The notes beneath the pieces were generated by a model. It was given only the letters and a program-made list of their open reading frames with translations, was not told the DNA's origin and searched no databases. 13,206 bases of DNA from JBHHZJ01 sp046758005 (GTDB lineage Bacteria; Pseudomonadota; Alphaproteobacteria; Kiloniellales; J153): the NCBI GenBank assembly GCA_046758005.1, contig JBHHZJ010000095.1:1-13206 (forward strand), read 5' to 3'. Positions 5,812 to 13,201 of this stretch are shown one piece after another. Made by a program: the position numbers and the translations under genes. How positions within the stretch are numbered: the stretch's first letter is position 1; the number at the start of each line of letters is the position of its first letter.

Positions 5812-6579
5812 TCAACGCGCCCGCTTCCGCGGGCGCAGGACATGGGCGTGGCCGGGGTCGTACAGGCGGCTGTCGGGGAACGCGTCCGCCTCCAGGACGG
5901 GGCCGACGAGAATCAGCGCGCTGCGCGTGATCTTGGCCGCGCGCGTCTTGTCCCGGATGTCGGAGAGCCGGCCGCGGATGACCTTCTGGTCCGGCCAGCT
6001 CGCCCGGTAGACCACGGCCACGGGACACTCGGCGCCGTAAAGCGGCGTCAGCGTTTCGACCACGCGGTGCAGGTTGCGCACCGAGAGGTGGATCGCGAGC
6101 GTGGCGCCCGCGGCGCCGAGCGTCTCCAGATCCTCGCGCGCCGGCATGGGCGAGGCCCTCATGGCCGTGCGCGTCAGGATCACCGTCTGGCTGACCCCGG
6201 GCAGCGTGAGCTCGCGCCCCAGGGCCGCCGCCGCCGCCGCGTAGGCCGGCACGCCCGGCGTGATCGTGTAGTCGATGCCGAGCGCCTCGAGCCGGCGGAT
6301 CTGCTCGCCGATCGCGCCGTACAGCGACGGGTCGCCGGAATGGACCCGGGCCACGTCCTGGCCCGCGGCGTGCGCGGCCGCGATCTCGGCCATGATCTCG
6401 TCGAGGGTCAGGGGCGCGGTGTCAACGACGCGCGCGCCGGCCGGCGCGCAGGCGACGACGGCCCTCGGCACCAGCGAGCCGGCGTAGAGCACGACCGGAC
6501 AGCGGGAAACGAGCGCGCGCCCGCGCACGGTGATCAGGTCCGGCGCGCCCGGGCCGGCGCCGATGAAGTGCACGGTCAC
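5812..6579 (-). CDS. cobM: Precorrin-4 / cobalt-precorrin-4 C11-methyltransferase (CobM/CbiF)
   Basis: This 255-residue S-adenosylmethionine enzyme methylates C11 of (cobalt-)precorrin-4. It has the tetrapyrrole methylase fold with GAGPG at residues 7-11, VHSGDPSLYG at 79-88, TPGV near 107-110 and the CobM-typical LTRTAMRASPMP at 135-146. Length fits the family. The GTG start at 6579 is preceded by GGGAG (on the minus strand, seven bases upstream) and overlaps the cbiG-cobJ stop by four bases (GTGA), so translation is probably coupled. It is the last gene of the minus-strand operon; its stop codon touches that of the convergent GDT1 gene. Given CbiG, CbiD and CbiX in the cluster, the real substrate is likely the cobalt form. 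Confidence 0.95.
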   Translation of the reverse strand: MTVHFIGAGPGAPDLITVRGRALVSRCPVVLYAGSLVPRAVVACAPAGARVVDTAPLTLDEIMAEIAAAHAAGQDVARVHSGDPSLYGAIGEQIRRLEALGIDYTITPGVPAYAAAAAALGRELTLPGVSQTVILTRTAMRASPMPAREDLETLGAAGATLAIHLSVRNLHRVVETLTPLYGAECPVAVVYRASWPDQKVIRGRLSDIRDKTRAAKITRSALILVGPVLEADAFPDSRLYDPGHAHVLRPRKRAR

Positions 6580-8408
6580 GCCGCGTCTCCCAAATTCTTG
6601 CCCGTCTTGTCCTTGCCGGCCTTGGCCGCGTAGCCGCGCGGCGTGTAGACCCAGCAGCCGCCGTCGCCGCGCGCGACCCGGCGCGTGGCGCTCGAGCCGA
6701 CCAGCACCAGGGTCAACATGTCGGCGCGCTCCGGCGTCAGCTTGTCCAAATCGATCACGCACACTTCCTCGCCGGCGCGGCCCAGGTTGCGCGCCAGCAC
6801 GACCGGCGTGTCGGCCGGCCTGTGCGCCCGCAGGATCTCCTTCGCCGCCGCAAGCGCACGGGTGCGGCGGCGCGAGACCGGGTTGTACAGCGCGACCACG
6901 AAGTCGCCCTCGGCCGCCGCGCGCAGGCGCCTCTCGATCGCCGACCATGGGGTCAGCAGGTCGGAGAGCGAGATGGCGCAGAAGTCGTGGCCGAGCGGCG
7001 CGCCGACCCGCGACGCCGCGGCCTGCAGGGCCGATATGCCCGGCACGACCGCAATCACCGGGCGGCGCCACGCCCGCCGTTCCCCGCCCTCGATGAGCTC
7101 GAACACGAGCGCCGCCATGGCGTAGATGCCGGGGTCGCCCGAGCACACGAGCGCCACGTCGCGGCCTTGCGCCGCGAGGTCGAGGGCGGCGCGCACCCGC
7201 GCCTCCTCCTCGCCGAGCGCGTAATCGTGGCGCACCTTGCCCGCGGCGAGCGGCCCGAGCAGGTCGAGGTAGAGCGTGTAACCGACAAGGTCCGTGGCCG
7301 CGTGGATCGCCGCGTCCGCCTCCGGCGACCGCCAGGCCGCATCGCCGGGACCGAGGCCGACGACGGCCAGGCTGCCGCGCCCGTGGCCGATCTCGCGAGG
7401 GCGCACGACCGCCGGGGCCCGGGCGACCGCGCAGGTCGCGCGCGCGGACTTGGTCTTGGGCACGAGCAGACGGCCGTCCGCGCCGGCCGCGGCCAGGGCC
7501 GCGGCCTCGGCCACCCCGTGGCAACCCACCTCGCGGAAGACCGGCTCCGACGGGTTGGCGAGGCGGGGCGTCTCTTGCTCCAGCCGCGCCGCGGGAAAGT
7601 AGCGCGCCGGCACGCCGAGCGCGGCGGCGGCGGCGTGCACCGCCGGCTCGTCGGCCTTGAGATCGAGCGAGACCACGGCCGCCACCGCCGCCTCGGCCAA
7701 GCCGTGTTCGCGCAGCGTGCGGCGCACGAGGTCAACGACCTCTTCCGGGGCTGCGCCGCGCTCGCAGCCGACGCCGACGCACAGCACCGCCGGATGGTAG
7801 ACCAGGGTGTTCGGCGAACCTTCCACGATACGTTCGGTCGTTCGGATCACGAGGTTCGCCCCGTCGGCCCAAGGCAACGCGGCGTCGCCGAGCCACGGCG
7901 CCTCCCCCTCCAGGCGCACCGTCGCGCCGGCGAGCAGGGCCGCGGCGAAGGCCTTGTGGTCCTCCGGGTTGGCCAACGTCCAGCCCGGCGGCGGGTCGTC
8001 CAACGCCACGCCGAAGCGCAGGTCGCCGGCGGTGGTCACCGCCGGGGCGACGCCGAGCGCGTCGGCTATGCGCCGGGCGAGCGCGTTGCCCCCGTGATGT
8101 CCGCCGAGCAGCGGCACGACCGCGCTCCCGTCCTCGGCGAGCGCGAGGACCGGCGGCTCGGCGCGCTTGTCGGCGAGCAGGGGCGCGAGCGCACGGATGA
8201 GCACGCCGGCGGCGCACACCCCGACGACCGGCCGGCCCGCAGCGAACAATGTTCGCAAATGTTCGGTCGTGTTCGCGAACCGGCTGTCCGCGCCGGGGAC
8301 GCGTCCGGCCAGGCCGTGCACCTCCGCTCCCGGCAGCGCGGCGGCAACCCGGCGCGCAAGTTCGAGGCCCGCCTGGGTCAGCACGACGAAGACCGGCGCC
8401 TCGCTCAC
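6576..8408 (-). CDS. cbiG-cobJ: CbiG-CobJ fusion: cobalt-precorrin-5A hydrolase / precorrin-3B C17-methyltransferase
   Basis: This 610-residue two-enzyme protein has a CbiG part at residues 1-330: an N-terminal domain with LGGHHGGN (101-108), a linking region, and a CobE-like C-terminal domain from CVGVGCERG (210-218). CbiG opens the ring-A lactone and releases the C20 carbon as acetaldehyde. The CobJ/CbiH part (about 346-595) has GLGPGD (351-356), CSGDPGIY (422-429), VVPGISA (454-460) and YNP (508-510); it methylates C17 and drives ring contraction. The two activities are nearly consecutive, with CobM acting between them. The start is a GTG at 8408 overlapping the cobI stop as GTGA; the open frame continues upstream but only as a shadow of cobI. 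The end overlaps cobM by four bases. Confidence 0.94.
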   Translation of the reverse strand: MSEAPVFVVLTQAGLELARRVAAALPGAEVHGLAGRVPGADSRFANTTEHLRTLFAAGRPVVGVCAAGVLIRALAPLLADKRAEPPVLALAEDGSAVVPLLGGHHGGNALARRIADALGVAPAVTTAGDLRFGVALDDPPPGWTLANPEDHKAFAAALLAGATVRLEGEAPWLGDAALPWADGANLVIRTTERIVEGSPNTLVYHPAVLCVGVGCERGAAPEEVVDLVRRTLREHGLAEAAVAAVVSLDLKADEPAVHAAAAALGVPARYFPAARLEQETPRLANPSEPVFREVGCHGVAEAAALAAAGADGRLLVPKTKSARATCAVARAPAVVRPREIGHGRGSLAVVGLGPGDAAWRSPEADAAIHAATDLVGYTLYLDLLGPLAAGKVRHDYALGEEEARVRAALDLAAQGRDVALVCSGDPGIYAMAALVFELIEGGERRAWRRPVIAVVPGISALQAAASRVGAPLGHDFCAISLSDLLTPWSAIERRLRAAAEGDFVVALYNPVSRRRTRALAAAKEILRAHRPADTPVVLARNLGRAGEEVCVIDLDKLTPERADMLTLVLVGSSATRRVARGDGGCWVYTPRGYAAKAGKDKTGKNLGDAA

Positions 8409-9109
8409 CGCCAGGCCTCGCCGCGCTTGTGCACCAGGATCATGGAGAAGTACGGCGCGCCGTGCGCGTCCACCTCGTCGAGCATCCGGATACGCTGGTT
8501 CTCCATGGTGGCGTGTTCCACGTAGCGCGCGCGCGCGGCCAAGCCAAGCTCGTCGAGCACGCGGCGCACCTTGGCGAAGTGCCGCCCGACCTTGATGATC
8601 GCCCCCGCCTCCGCCGGTTCCAGGCGCGCCTTGAGCGTGGCCGCGTCGAGGGGCGCGGGCACGACGGCAAGCACGTCGTTGCGCGCGGCCAACGGCGCGC
8701 CGAGGACCGCGGCGCACGCGGTCAGCGAGGACACGCCGGGCACGACCTCGACCGGGAACGCTTCGGCCATGCGCCCGAACAGGTACATGAACGAGCCGTA
8801 GAAGAACGGGTCGCCCTCGCACAGCACCGCCGCGTCGCGCCCGGCCCGCAGGTGGCCTCCGAGCTCCGCGGCGGCGCGCTCGTAGACCTCCTCAGCCGGA
8901 AAGCGCGCCTCCACGAGCGGCATGCGGATCGGGATCTCGATGCGTTCCTCCGGCAGGTGCGGCGCGACGATGCGCCGCGCCAAGCTCTCGCCCTCCTGCG
9001 GCGCCGGGTAGGCGATCACGGGCGCCGCGCGCAGGACGCGCAGCGCCTTCAGCGTGATCAGCTCCGGGTCGCCCGGCCCGATGCCGAGGCCGTACAGCGT
9101 GCCGCTCAT
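8405..9109 (-). CDS. cobI: Precorrin-2 / cobalt-factor II C20-methyltransferase (CobI/CbiL)
   Basis: This 234-residue S-adenosylmethionine enzyme methylates C20, the meso carbon later expelled during ring contraction. The tetrapyrrole methylase motifs are GLGIGPGDPELIT (residues 7-19), CEGDPFFYGSFMYL (97-110, with the S-F-M-Y pattern typical of CobI/CbiL) and VVPGVSSLTA (122-131). The C-terminal KVGRHF and YVEHATMENQRI segments also fit the family, as does the length. The ATG at 9109 overlaps the cobL stop as ATGA, and the gene ends overlapping the cbiG-cobJ GTG, so it sits inside a tightly coupled operon. With CbiX in the same operon, cobalt-factor II is the likelier substrate. Confidence 0.95.
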   Translation of the reverse strand: MSGTLYGLGIGPGDPELITLKALRVLRAAPVIAYPAPQEGESLARRIVAPHLPEERIEIPIRMPLVEARFPAEEVYERAAAELGGHLRAGRDAAVLCEGDPFFYGSFMYLFGRMAEAFPVEVVPGVSSLTACAAVLGAPLAARNDVLAVVPAPLDAATLKARLEPAEAGAIIKVGRHFAKVRRVLDELGLAARARYVEHATMENQRIRMLDEVDAHGAPYFSMILVHKRGEAWR

Positions 9110-10311
9110 CGCTTGACCGCGCGCAGTTGGGTCACCGGCATGAGCGGGCGCCAGCCCGTGTAGCGTCCGACCGGCTCGGCGCGCGAGACCGCGAGGCGGA
9201 CCAGCTCGCCGCCCGCCTCCGCGCGCCAGCGTGACAACGCCTGCTCGCCTTCCAGGGTGACCGCGTTGGCGACCAGGCGCCCCCCGGGCTTCAACGCGCG
9301 CCAGCAGGCCGCGAGAAGATTCGCACCGCTCAGGCCGCCGCCGACGAACACGGCATCGGGCGGCTCGAGCCCGTCGAGCGCGGCCGGCGCCGCGCCCGTC
9401 ACGATCTCCAGGTCGGGCGCGCCCAGCGCCGCCGCGTTGTCGGCGATCAGCGCGACCCGGTCCTCGCGCCGCTCGACCGCCGCCGCGCGGGCGAACGGGT
9501 GGCTGCGCAGCCACTCGATCGCGACCGAGCCGCAGCCCGCGCCCACGTCCCACAGGAGCTGCCCGGGCACCGGCACGAGCGCGGCGAGCGTGAGCGCGCG
9601 CACCTCGCGCTTGGTGATCTGCCCGTCGTGGCGGAAGGCCTCGTCGGGCAGGCCGGGCGCGCGGGGCAGGAACGCGGCCTGCGGCCCGGCCACACACTCC
9701 ACGGCCACGGTGTTGAAGTCGTCCACGTCGTCCGCCGCCCACGCCGCCGCCGTTCCCGTCAGGCGCCGTTCCGCCGGCCCGCCCATGCGCTCGAGCACCG
9801 TGATCCGGGTGTCGCCGTAGCCGCGCGCGCACAGCAACTCGGCGACGCGCGCCGGGGTCGCGGCGTCGTGGCTGAGCAACAGCAGGCGCGCGCCCGGCTG
9901 GACCGCCGGGTGCAGCAGCTCGACGGGCCGGCCGTGCAGGGTCAGCGTCTCGACTTCGCCCAAACTCCAGCCGAGGCGCGCGCACGCCAGGCTGAAGGCC
10001 GAAGGCGCCGGGACGATCGTCATCTCCTCGATCGGGACGCGCCGGGCCAAGGTCACGCCGATGCCGTAGTGCATGGGATCGCCGGTCGCCAGCACGCAGA
10101 CTCGTTGCCCGCGCCGGCGCGCGATCTCGTCCACCAGCGCCGAGAGCGGACTCGGCCAGATCAGGCGCTCGCGCCCGTCCTCGGGCACCATGGCGAGATG
10201 GCGCTCGCCGCCGACCAGGACCCCGGCGCCGTCGACCAGGGCGCGTGCGGCGGGCGCGAGGCCGGCGAGGCCGTCCTCCCCGATGCCGACGATGGCGAGC
10301 CAGGGCGTCAC
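9106..10311 (-). CDS. cobL: (Cobalt-)precorrin-6B C5,C15-methyltransferase/decarboxylase (CobL, CbiE-CbiT fused)
   Basis: This 401-residue enzyme adds methyls at C5 and C15 and removes the C12 acetate carboxyl, giving (cobalt-)precorrin-8. The N-terminal CbiE domain (about 1-205) starts with IVGIGEDG and carries LATGDPMHYGIG (74-85) and APSAFSLACARLGWS (102-116). The C-terminal CbiT domain (about 225-401) begins with FRHDGQITKREVRALTLAAL and has the Rossmann-type S-adenosylmethionine site DVGAGCGSVAIEW (255-267). The two-domain form is usual in Proteobacteria. The GTG at 10311 overlaps the cobH stop as GTGA; this start places the first strand at residue 4, as expected. The end overlaps the cobI ATG by four bases. 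Confidence 0.96.
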   Translation of the reverse strand: MTPWLAIVGIGEDGLAGLAPAARALVDGAGVLVGGERHLAMVPEDGRERLIWPSPLSALVDEIARRRGQRVCVLATGDPMHYGIGVTLARRVPIEEMTIVPAPSAFSLACARLGWSLGEVETLTLHGRPVELLHPAVQPGARLLLLSHDAATPARVAELLCARGYGDTRITVLERMGGPAERRLTGTAAAWAADDVDDFNTVAVECVAGPQAAFLPRAPGLPDEAFRHDGQITKREVRALTLAALVPVPGQLLWDVGAGCGSVAIEWLRSHPFARAAAVERREDRVALIADNAAALGAPDLEIVTGAAPAALDGLEPPDAVFVGGGLSGANLLAACWRALKPGGRLVANAVTLEGEQALSRWRAEAGGELVRLAVSRAEPVGRYTGWRPLMPVTQLRAVKR

Positions 10312-10934
10312 GGCGCGGGCGCGGCGAGCGCGTTGACCGCGGCGGCGGCGAGCGCGCTGCCCCCGCGCCGGCCGCGCAGCGTGACGTAGGGCACGCCCGG
10401 GCCGCTCGCGACGAGCGCCTCCTTCGACTCCGCCGCGCCGACGAAGCCGACCGGGAAGGCCAGGATCGCGGCCGGGCGCGGCGCGCCGTCGGCCAACACT
10501 TCGAGCAGCCGGAACAGCGCGGTCGGCGCGTTGCCGATGGCGACCACCGCCCCGGCCAGGCGCGGCCGCCACAGCTCGACCGCCGCGGCCGAGCGCGTCG
10601 TGGCGCGGGCGCGCGCGAGCGCGGCCACCGCCGGATCTTCGAGTGGGCAGAGCACGTCGTTGCGTGCCGGCAGGCGCGCGCGGATCACGCCGTCGGCGGT
10701 CATGCGCCCGTCGGCGATCACCGGCGCGCCGGCGGCGAGCGCGGCGCGCCCGGCGCACACGACCTCACCGTCCCAGGCGAGGTCCGGCACGATGTCCGGC
10801 ATGCCGCAGGCGTGCACGAGCCGCAGTGCGAGCTCCGCCACATCCACCGGCAGCGCGGAAAGGTCGCACCCCGCGCGCACGAGCGCGAAGGAGCGGCGCG
10901 TGATCTCGTCGGGGTCGCGGAGGTAGTCGAACAT
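10308..10934 (-). CDS. cobH: Precorrin-8X methylmutase (CobH/CbiC)
   Basis: This 208-residue enzyme moves the C11 methyl to C12 by a [1,5] sigmatropic shift, giving (cobalt-)hydrogenobyrinic or cobyrinic acid. Family features are the N-terminal YLRDPDEI (residues 4-11), His41 in RLVHACGMPDI (the position of the catalytic histidine in CobH), the ADGRMTADGV stretch (74-83), and AFPVGFVGAAESKEAL. Length is typical. It is the second gene of the operon; 32 bases separate it from the cbiX stop, and the ribosome-binding site is weak. Its stop overlaps the cobL GTG as GTGA. Confidence 0.95.
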   Translation of the reverse strand: MFDYLRDPDEITRRSFALVRAGCDLSALPVDVAELALRLVHACGMPDIVPDLAWDGEVVCAGRAALAAGAPVIADGRMTADGVIRARLPARNDVLCPLEDPAVAALARARATTRSAAAVELWRPRLAGAVVAIGNAPTALFRLLEVLADGAPRPAAILAFPVGFVGAAESKEALVASGPGVPYVTLRGRRGGSALAAAAVNALAAPAP

Positions 10935-10966
10935 GGGCGTTCACCGGCCCGGCGCGGCGCGCCGGC

Positions 10967-11980
10967 TCAGGCCCGCTCCGTCTTCAGGCTGCGCGGCCCG
11001 AGCGGATGGTCGGCGTGCGGGTAGGGATGGTGGTGGTCGTGCGCATGGCCGCCGTCGTGCGCGTGATGATGCCCGTGGCCGTGGCGGTTTGCCGCCGCAT
11101 CGCCGGTGCCGATGCCCTCGACGTGGTGGTGGTGGCTTTCCTGCGGCCGGCCGATCTCGTCTTCGAAGCCGAGGATCTGCGCCCGGTACTTGCACAGCTT
11201 GCAGTTCATGCTGTTCTCGCCGTGCCGGATCTCCTCGACCCGCTCGGCGAAGGAATCGAGTACGAGCGGATGGTCGCTCAGGTATTGCGCCTTGACGAAC
11301 TCGATCTCCGGGTGCCGCGCGGCGGCCCGATCGGTGTGATCGTAGATCCGCTTGACCAGCACGCCGGTGAACAGAAAGTACGGGAACACGACCATGCGCC
11401 GGTAGCCGAGCCTGGCGGCGTGCTCGAGCGCGGGCGCGACGAGCGGGAACGTCACCCCGGAGTACGCCGTTTCGCCCCAGCCGAAGCCGAAGCCCTCCCA
11501 CAGCATCCGCATGACCTTGGCGACGTTGGAGTTGGCGTCCGGGTCCGAGGCGCCGCGGCCCACGACGACGAGCAGCGTCTGGTGTCGCGGCACGCGGTCG
11601 CCGGCCGCCTCGAGCGCCTCGCGGATCCGGTCGCCGGCGGCGCGCAGCAGCTTGTCGTCGATGGCCAGTTCCCGCGCGTAATCGATGCGCACTTCGGGGT
11701 GCTGCGCCTCGTAGGTGTTGAGCACGGAAGGGATGTCGTTCTTGGCGTGGCCGGCGGCGAACAGCATGCCCGGCACGGCGAGGATGCGCGTCACGCCGCG
11801 CGCGCGCAGCTTGTCCAGCCCCTCGCGCAGGATCGGCCGCGCGAACTCCAGGAACCCGCTCTCCACATCGTAGTGCGGCAGGCGCGCTTCGAGGCCGCGC
11901 GCGACCGTCTCGAACTCGCGCACGGCCTCCTCGTCGCGGCTGCCGTGGCCGCAGACCATGACCCCGATCTTGTCGTTCAT
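10967..11980 (-). CDS. cbiX: Long-form sirohydrochlorin cobaltochelatase (CbiX) with Fe-S motif and His-rich tail
   Basis: This 337-residue ATP-independent class II chelatase inserts Co2+ into sirohydrochlorin early in the pathway. Two CbiX repeats are seen: the first has CGHGSRD with His12 and FAAGHAKNDI with His78 (the metal-binding pair); the second (about 134-255) begins LLVVVGRGASDPDANSN, where Arg replaces the His. M-x-C-x-x-C (MNCKLC, 258-263) matches the Fe-S motif described for long CbiX from Bacillus megaterium. Residues 283-325 hold 17 histidines, likely for cobalt binding or storage. Start: ATG at 11980 with GGAGGAG about 8 bases upstream. It leads the minus-strand operon behind a sigma70-like promoter and diverges from cobD. 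Its presence, with no CobN here, marks the early-cobalt route. Confidence 0.95.
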   Translation of the reverse strand: MNDKIGVMVCGHGSRDEEAVREFETVARGLEARLPHYDVESGFLEFARPILREGLDKLRARGVTRILAVPGMLFAAGHAKNDIPSVLNTYEAQHPEVRIDYARELAIDDKLLRAAGDRIREALEAAGDRVPRHQTLLVVVGRGASDPDANSNVAKVMRMLWEGFGFGWGETAYSGVTFPLVAPALEHAARLGYRRMVVFPYFLFTGVLVKRIYDHTDRAAARHPEIEFVKAQYLSDHPLVLDSFAERVEEIRHGENSMNCKLCKYRAQILGFEDEIGRPQESHHHHVEGIGTGDAAANRHGHGHHHAHDGGHAHDHHHPYPHADHPLGPRSLKTERA

Positions 11981-12006
11981 GATTTCTCTCCTCCCCGCAC
12001 CGGCGG

Positions 12007-12034
12007 ATTATCGCGCGCCCGGCCGCGATGGCAA
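12007..12034 (-). promoter_or_regulatory. Sigma70-like promoter for the cbiX operon
   Basis: On the minus strand TTGCCA (12034-12029) and GATAAT (12012-12007) are separated by 16 bases. The transcript would start near 12000, leaving a leader of about 20 nt before the cbiX ATG, just enough for the GGAGGAG site. A perfect 12-bp palindrome (GGCCGCGCGGCC, 12041-12052) sits just upstream of the -35 and could be a regulator site or chance in such GC-rich DNA. Confidence 0.5.
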
Positions 12035-12089
12035 GGAATTGGCCGCGCGGCCCGTTGACCGCTTCGGGCCCCGGACCCATGCTCCGCCC

Positions 12090-13079
12090 ATGCTGCTTGC
12101 CTGGCTCACCGGGGCCGGCCCGGCCGCCGATCCGTGGCTCATCCTGCTCCTCGCGCTCGCCCTCGACGCCGCCGTCGGCGACCCGCCCTGGCTCTACCGC
12201 GCCGTGCCGCACCCGGTGGCGCTCTTCGGTCGCCTGGTCGAGGCCGGCGAGCGGCGCCTCAACGCGCCCGGCCTGGCGCGCGCGGCGCGGACGTTGCGGG
12301 GCGCCGCGCTCGTGTGCGCCGTCGTGTCCGCCGCGGCCGCCTCGGGCTGGGCGGCCGAGCGGGCGCTGGCCGCGGTGCCGGGCGGCTGGATCGCGGAGGC
12401 CGCGCTGGCGAGCACGCTCATTGCCGCCCGCGGCCTGTACGACCACGTGCGCGCGGTCGCCGACGGCCTGGAGCGCGGCCTCGACGAGGCGCGCGCGGCG
12501 GTCGCCCGCGTCGTCGGGCGCGACCCGGAGCGGCTGGACGCCGCCGGCGTGGCGCGCGCGGCGGCCGAGAGCGCGGCGGAGAACTTCTCCGACGGCGTGG
12601 TCGCCCCGGCGTTCTGGTTCGCGCTCTTCGGGCTCGGCGGCCTGTGCGCCTACAAGGCGCTCAACACGCTCGACAGCATGCTTGGCCACCGCAGCGCGCG
12701 CTTCGAGGCCTTCGGCAAGGCGGCGGCGCGCCTCGACGACGCGGCGAACTGGATCCCTGCGCGCCTAGCCGGGTTGATCCTGGTGGCCGCCGCCGCGTTC
12801 CTGCCCGGCGCGAGCGCGGGGCGCGCGTGGCGCACGATGGTGCGCGACGCGCCCAGGCACCGCTCGCCCAACGCCGGCTGGCCGGAGGCGGCGCTGGCCG
12901 GCGCGCTGGGCTTCGCGCTCGCCGGTCCGCGCCGGTACCCGGAGGGCCCCGTCGCCGACCACTGGATGGGCGACGGCCGCGCGGACCTCGACGCGGCCGA
13001 CCTGCGCGCCGCCCTGCGCCTCTACCTCGCGGCCAGCGCCGTGCTCGCCGCGCTGCCGGCGGCAGCCATGCTCGCTTGA
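12090..13079 (+). CDS. cobD: Adenosylcobinamide-phosphate synthase (CobD/CbiB)
   Basis: This 329-residue inner-membrane enzyme joins the aminopropanol arm, or its phosphate, to adenosylcobyric acid. Family motifs in order: LDAAVGDPPW...PHPV (residues 25-43), VGRDPERLD (142-150), ESAAENFSDGVVAPAFW (160-176), YKALNTLDSMLGH (188-200), DDAANWIPAR (216-225) and HRSPNAGWPEAALAGALG (257-274). Hydrophobic segments lie near 15-30, 70-90, 100-115, 170-190, 225-240, 265-280 and 305-328. The ATG at 12090 is the only in-frame Met near the domain start; the ribosome-binding site is poor, and the upstream open frame runs through the cbiX promoter. It diverges from cbiX, so the 109-bp gap should hold promoters for both. 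Confidence 0.94.
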   Translation: MLLAWLTGAGPAADPWLILLLALALDAAVGDPPWLYRAVPHPVALFGRLVEAGERRLNAPGLARAARTLRGAALVCAVVSAAAASGWAAERALAAVPGGWIAEAALASTLIAARGLYDHVRAVADGLERGLDEARAAVARVVGRDPERLDAAGVARAAAESAAENFSDGVVAPAFWFALFGLGGLCAYKALNTLDSMLGHRSARFEAFGKAAARLDDAANWIPARLAGLILVAAAAFLPGASAGRAWRTMVRDAPRHRSPNAGWPEAALAGALGFALAGPRRYPEGPVADHWMGDGRADLDAADLRAALRLYLAASAVLAALPAAAMLA

Positions 13080-13201
13080 TGAGTGCGGCGACAATGCCGG
13101 GTATCCGCTTTCGGCGGGCCGTCGAAACGGATAACGTGGCGTGCCGTCGCGCAGCGCGTGCAACGCTTGTCAGGGCATCGAGTACCCACTATCGCGATTG
13201 A
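13079..13201 (+). CDS. Doubtful 40-codon ORF after cobD
   Basis: An ATG at 13079 overlaps the cobD stop (TGATG) and opens a 40-residue Arg/Ala-rich frame ending in TGA at 13199-13201. I do not recognise it: it is not the beginning of CobC, CobQ or CobP. Positions 13102-13133 within it form a hairpin, more consistent with an untranslated 3' region. It may be chance or a remnant. Confidence 0.15.
   Translation: MSAATMPGIRFRRAVETDNVACRRAARATLVRASSTHYRD
13102..13133. repeat. Hairpin downstream of cobD
   Basis: TATCCG (13102-13107) pairs with CGGATA (13128-13133), and the stem continues with one bulged C at 13108 and TTTCG against CGAAA (13123-13127). It lies about 22 bases after the cobD stop codon. 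No T-run follows. It may slow or end transcription or stabilise the 3' end; it does not match the other palindromes in the window. Confidence 0.4.

Noticed and set aside
6822..8525. Long open frame on the plus strand, 567 codons
   Set aside because: It lies antisense to the well-supported cbiG-cobJ gene, has a low-complexity Arg/Gly/His-rich product and no recognisable domain; this is typical of GC-rich shadow frames. The long frames at 820-2154 (+), 2798-4468 (-), 9499-10389 (+) and 11006-12058 (+) were rejected for the same reasons.
13181..13198. Similarity of TCGAGTACCCACTATCG to TCGGGTACCCACCATCA at 2863-2879
   Set aside because: Only a partial match over fewer than 20 bases, with no palindrome beside the right-hand copy; too weak to call a repeat.
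13079..13201. Start of another cob gene coupled to cobD through TGATG
   Set aside because: The frame closes after 40 codons and resembles no B12 enzyme; kept only as a doubtful ORF.
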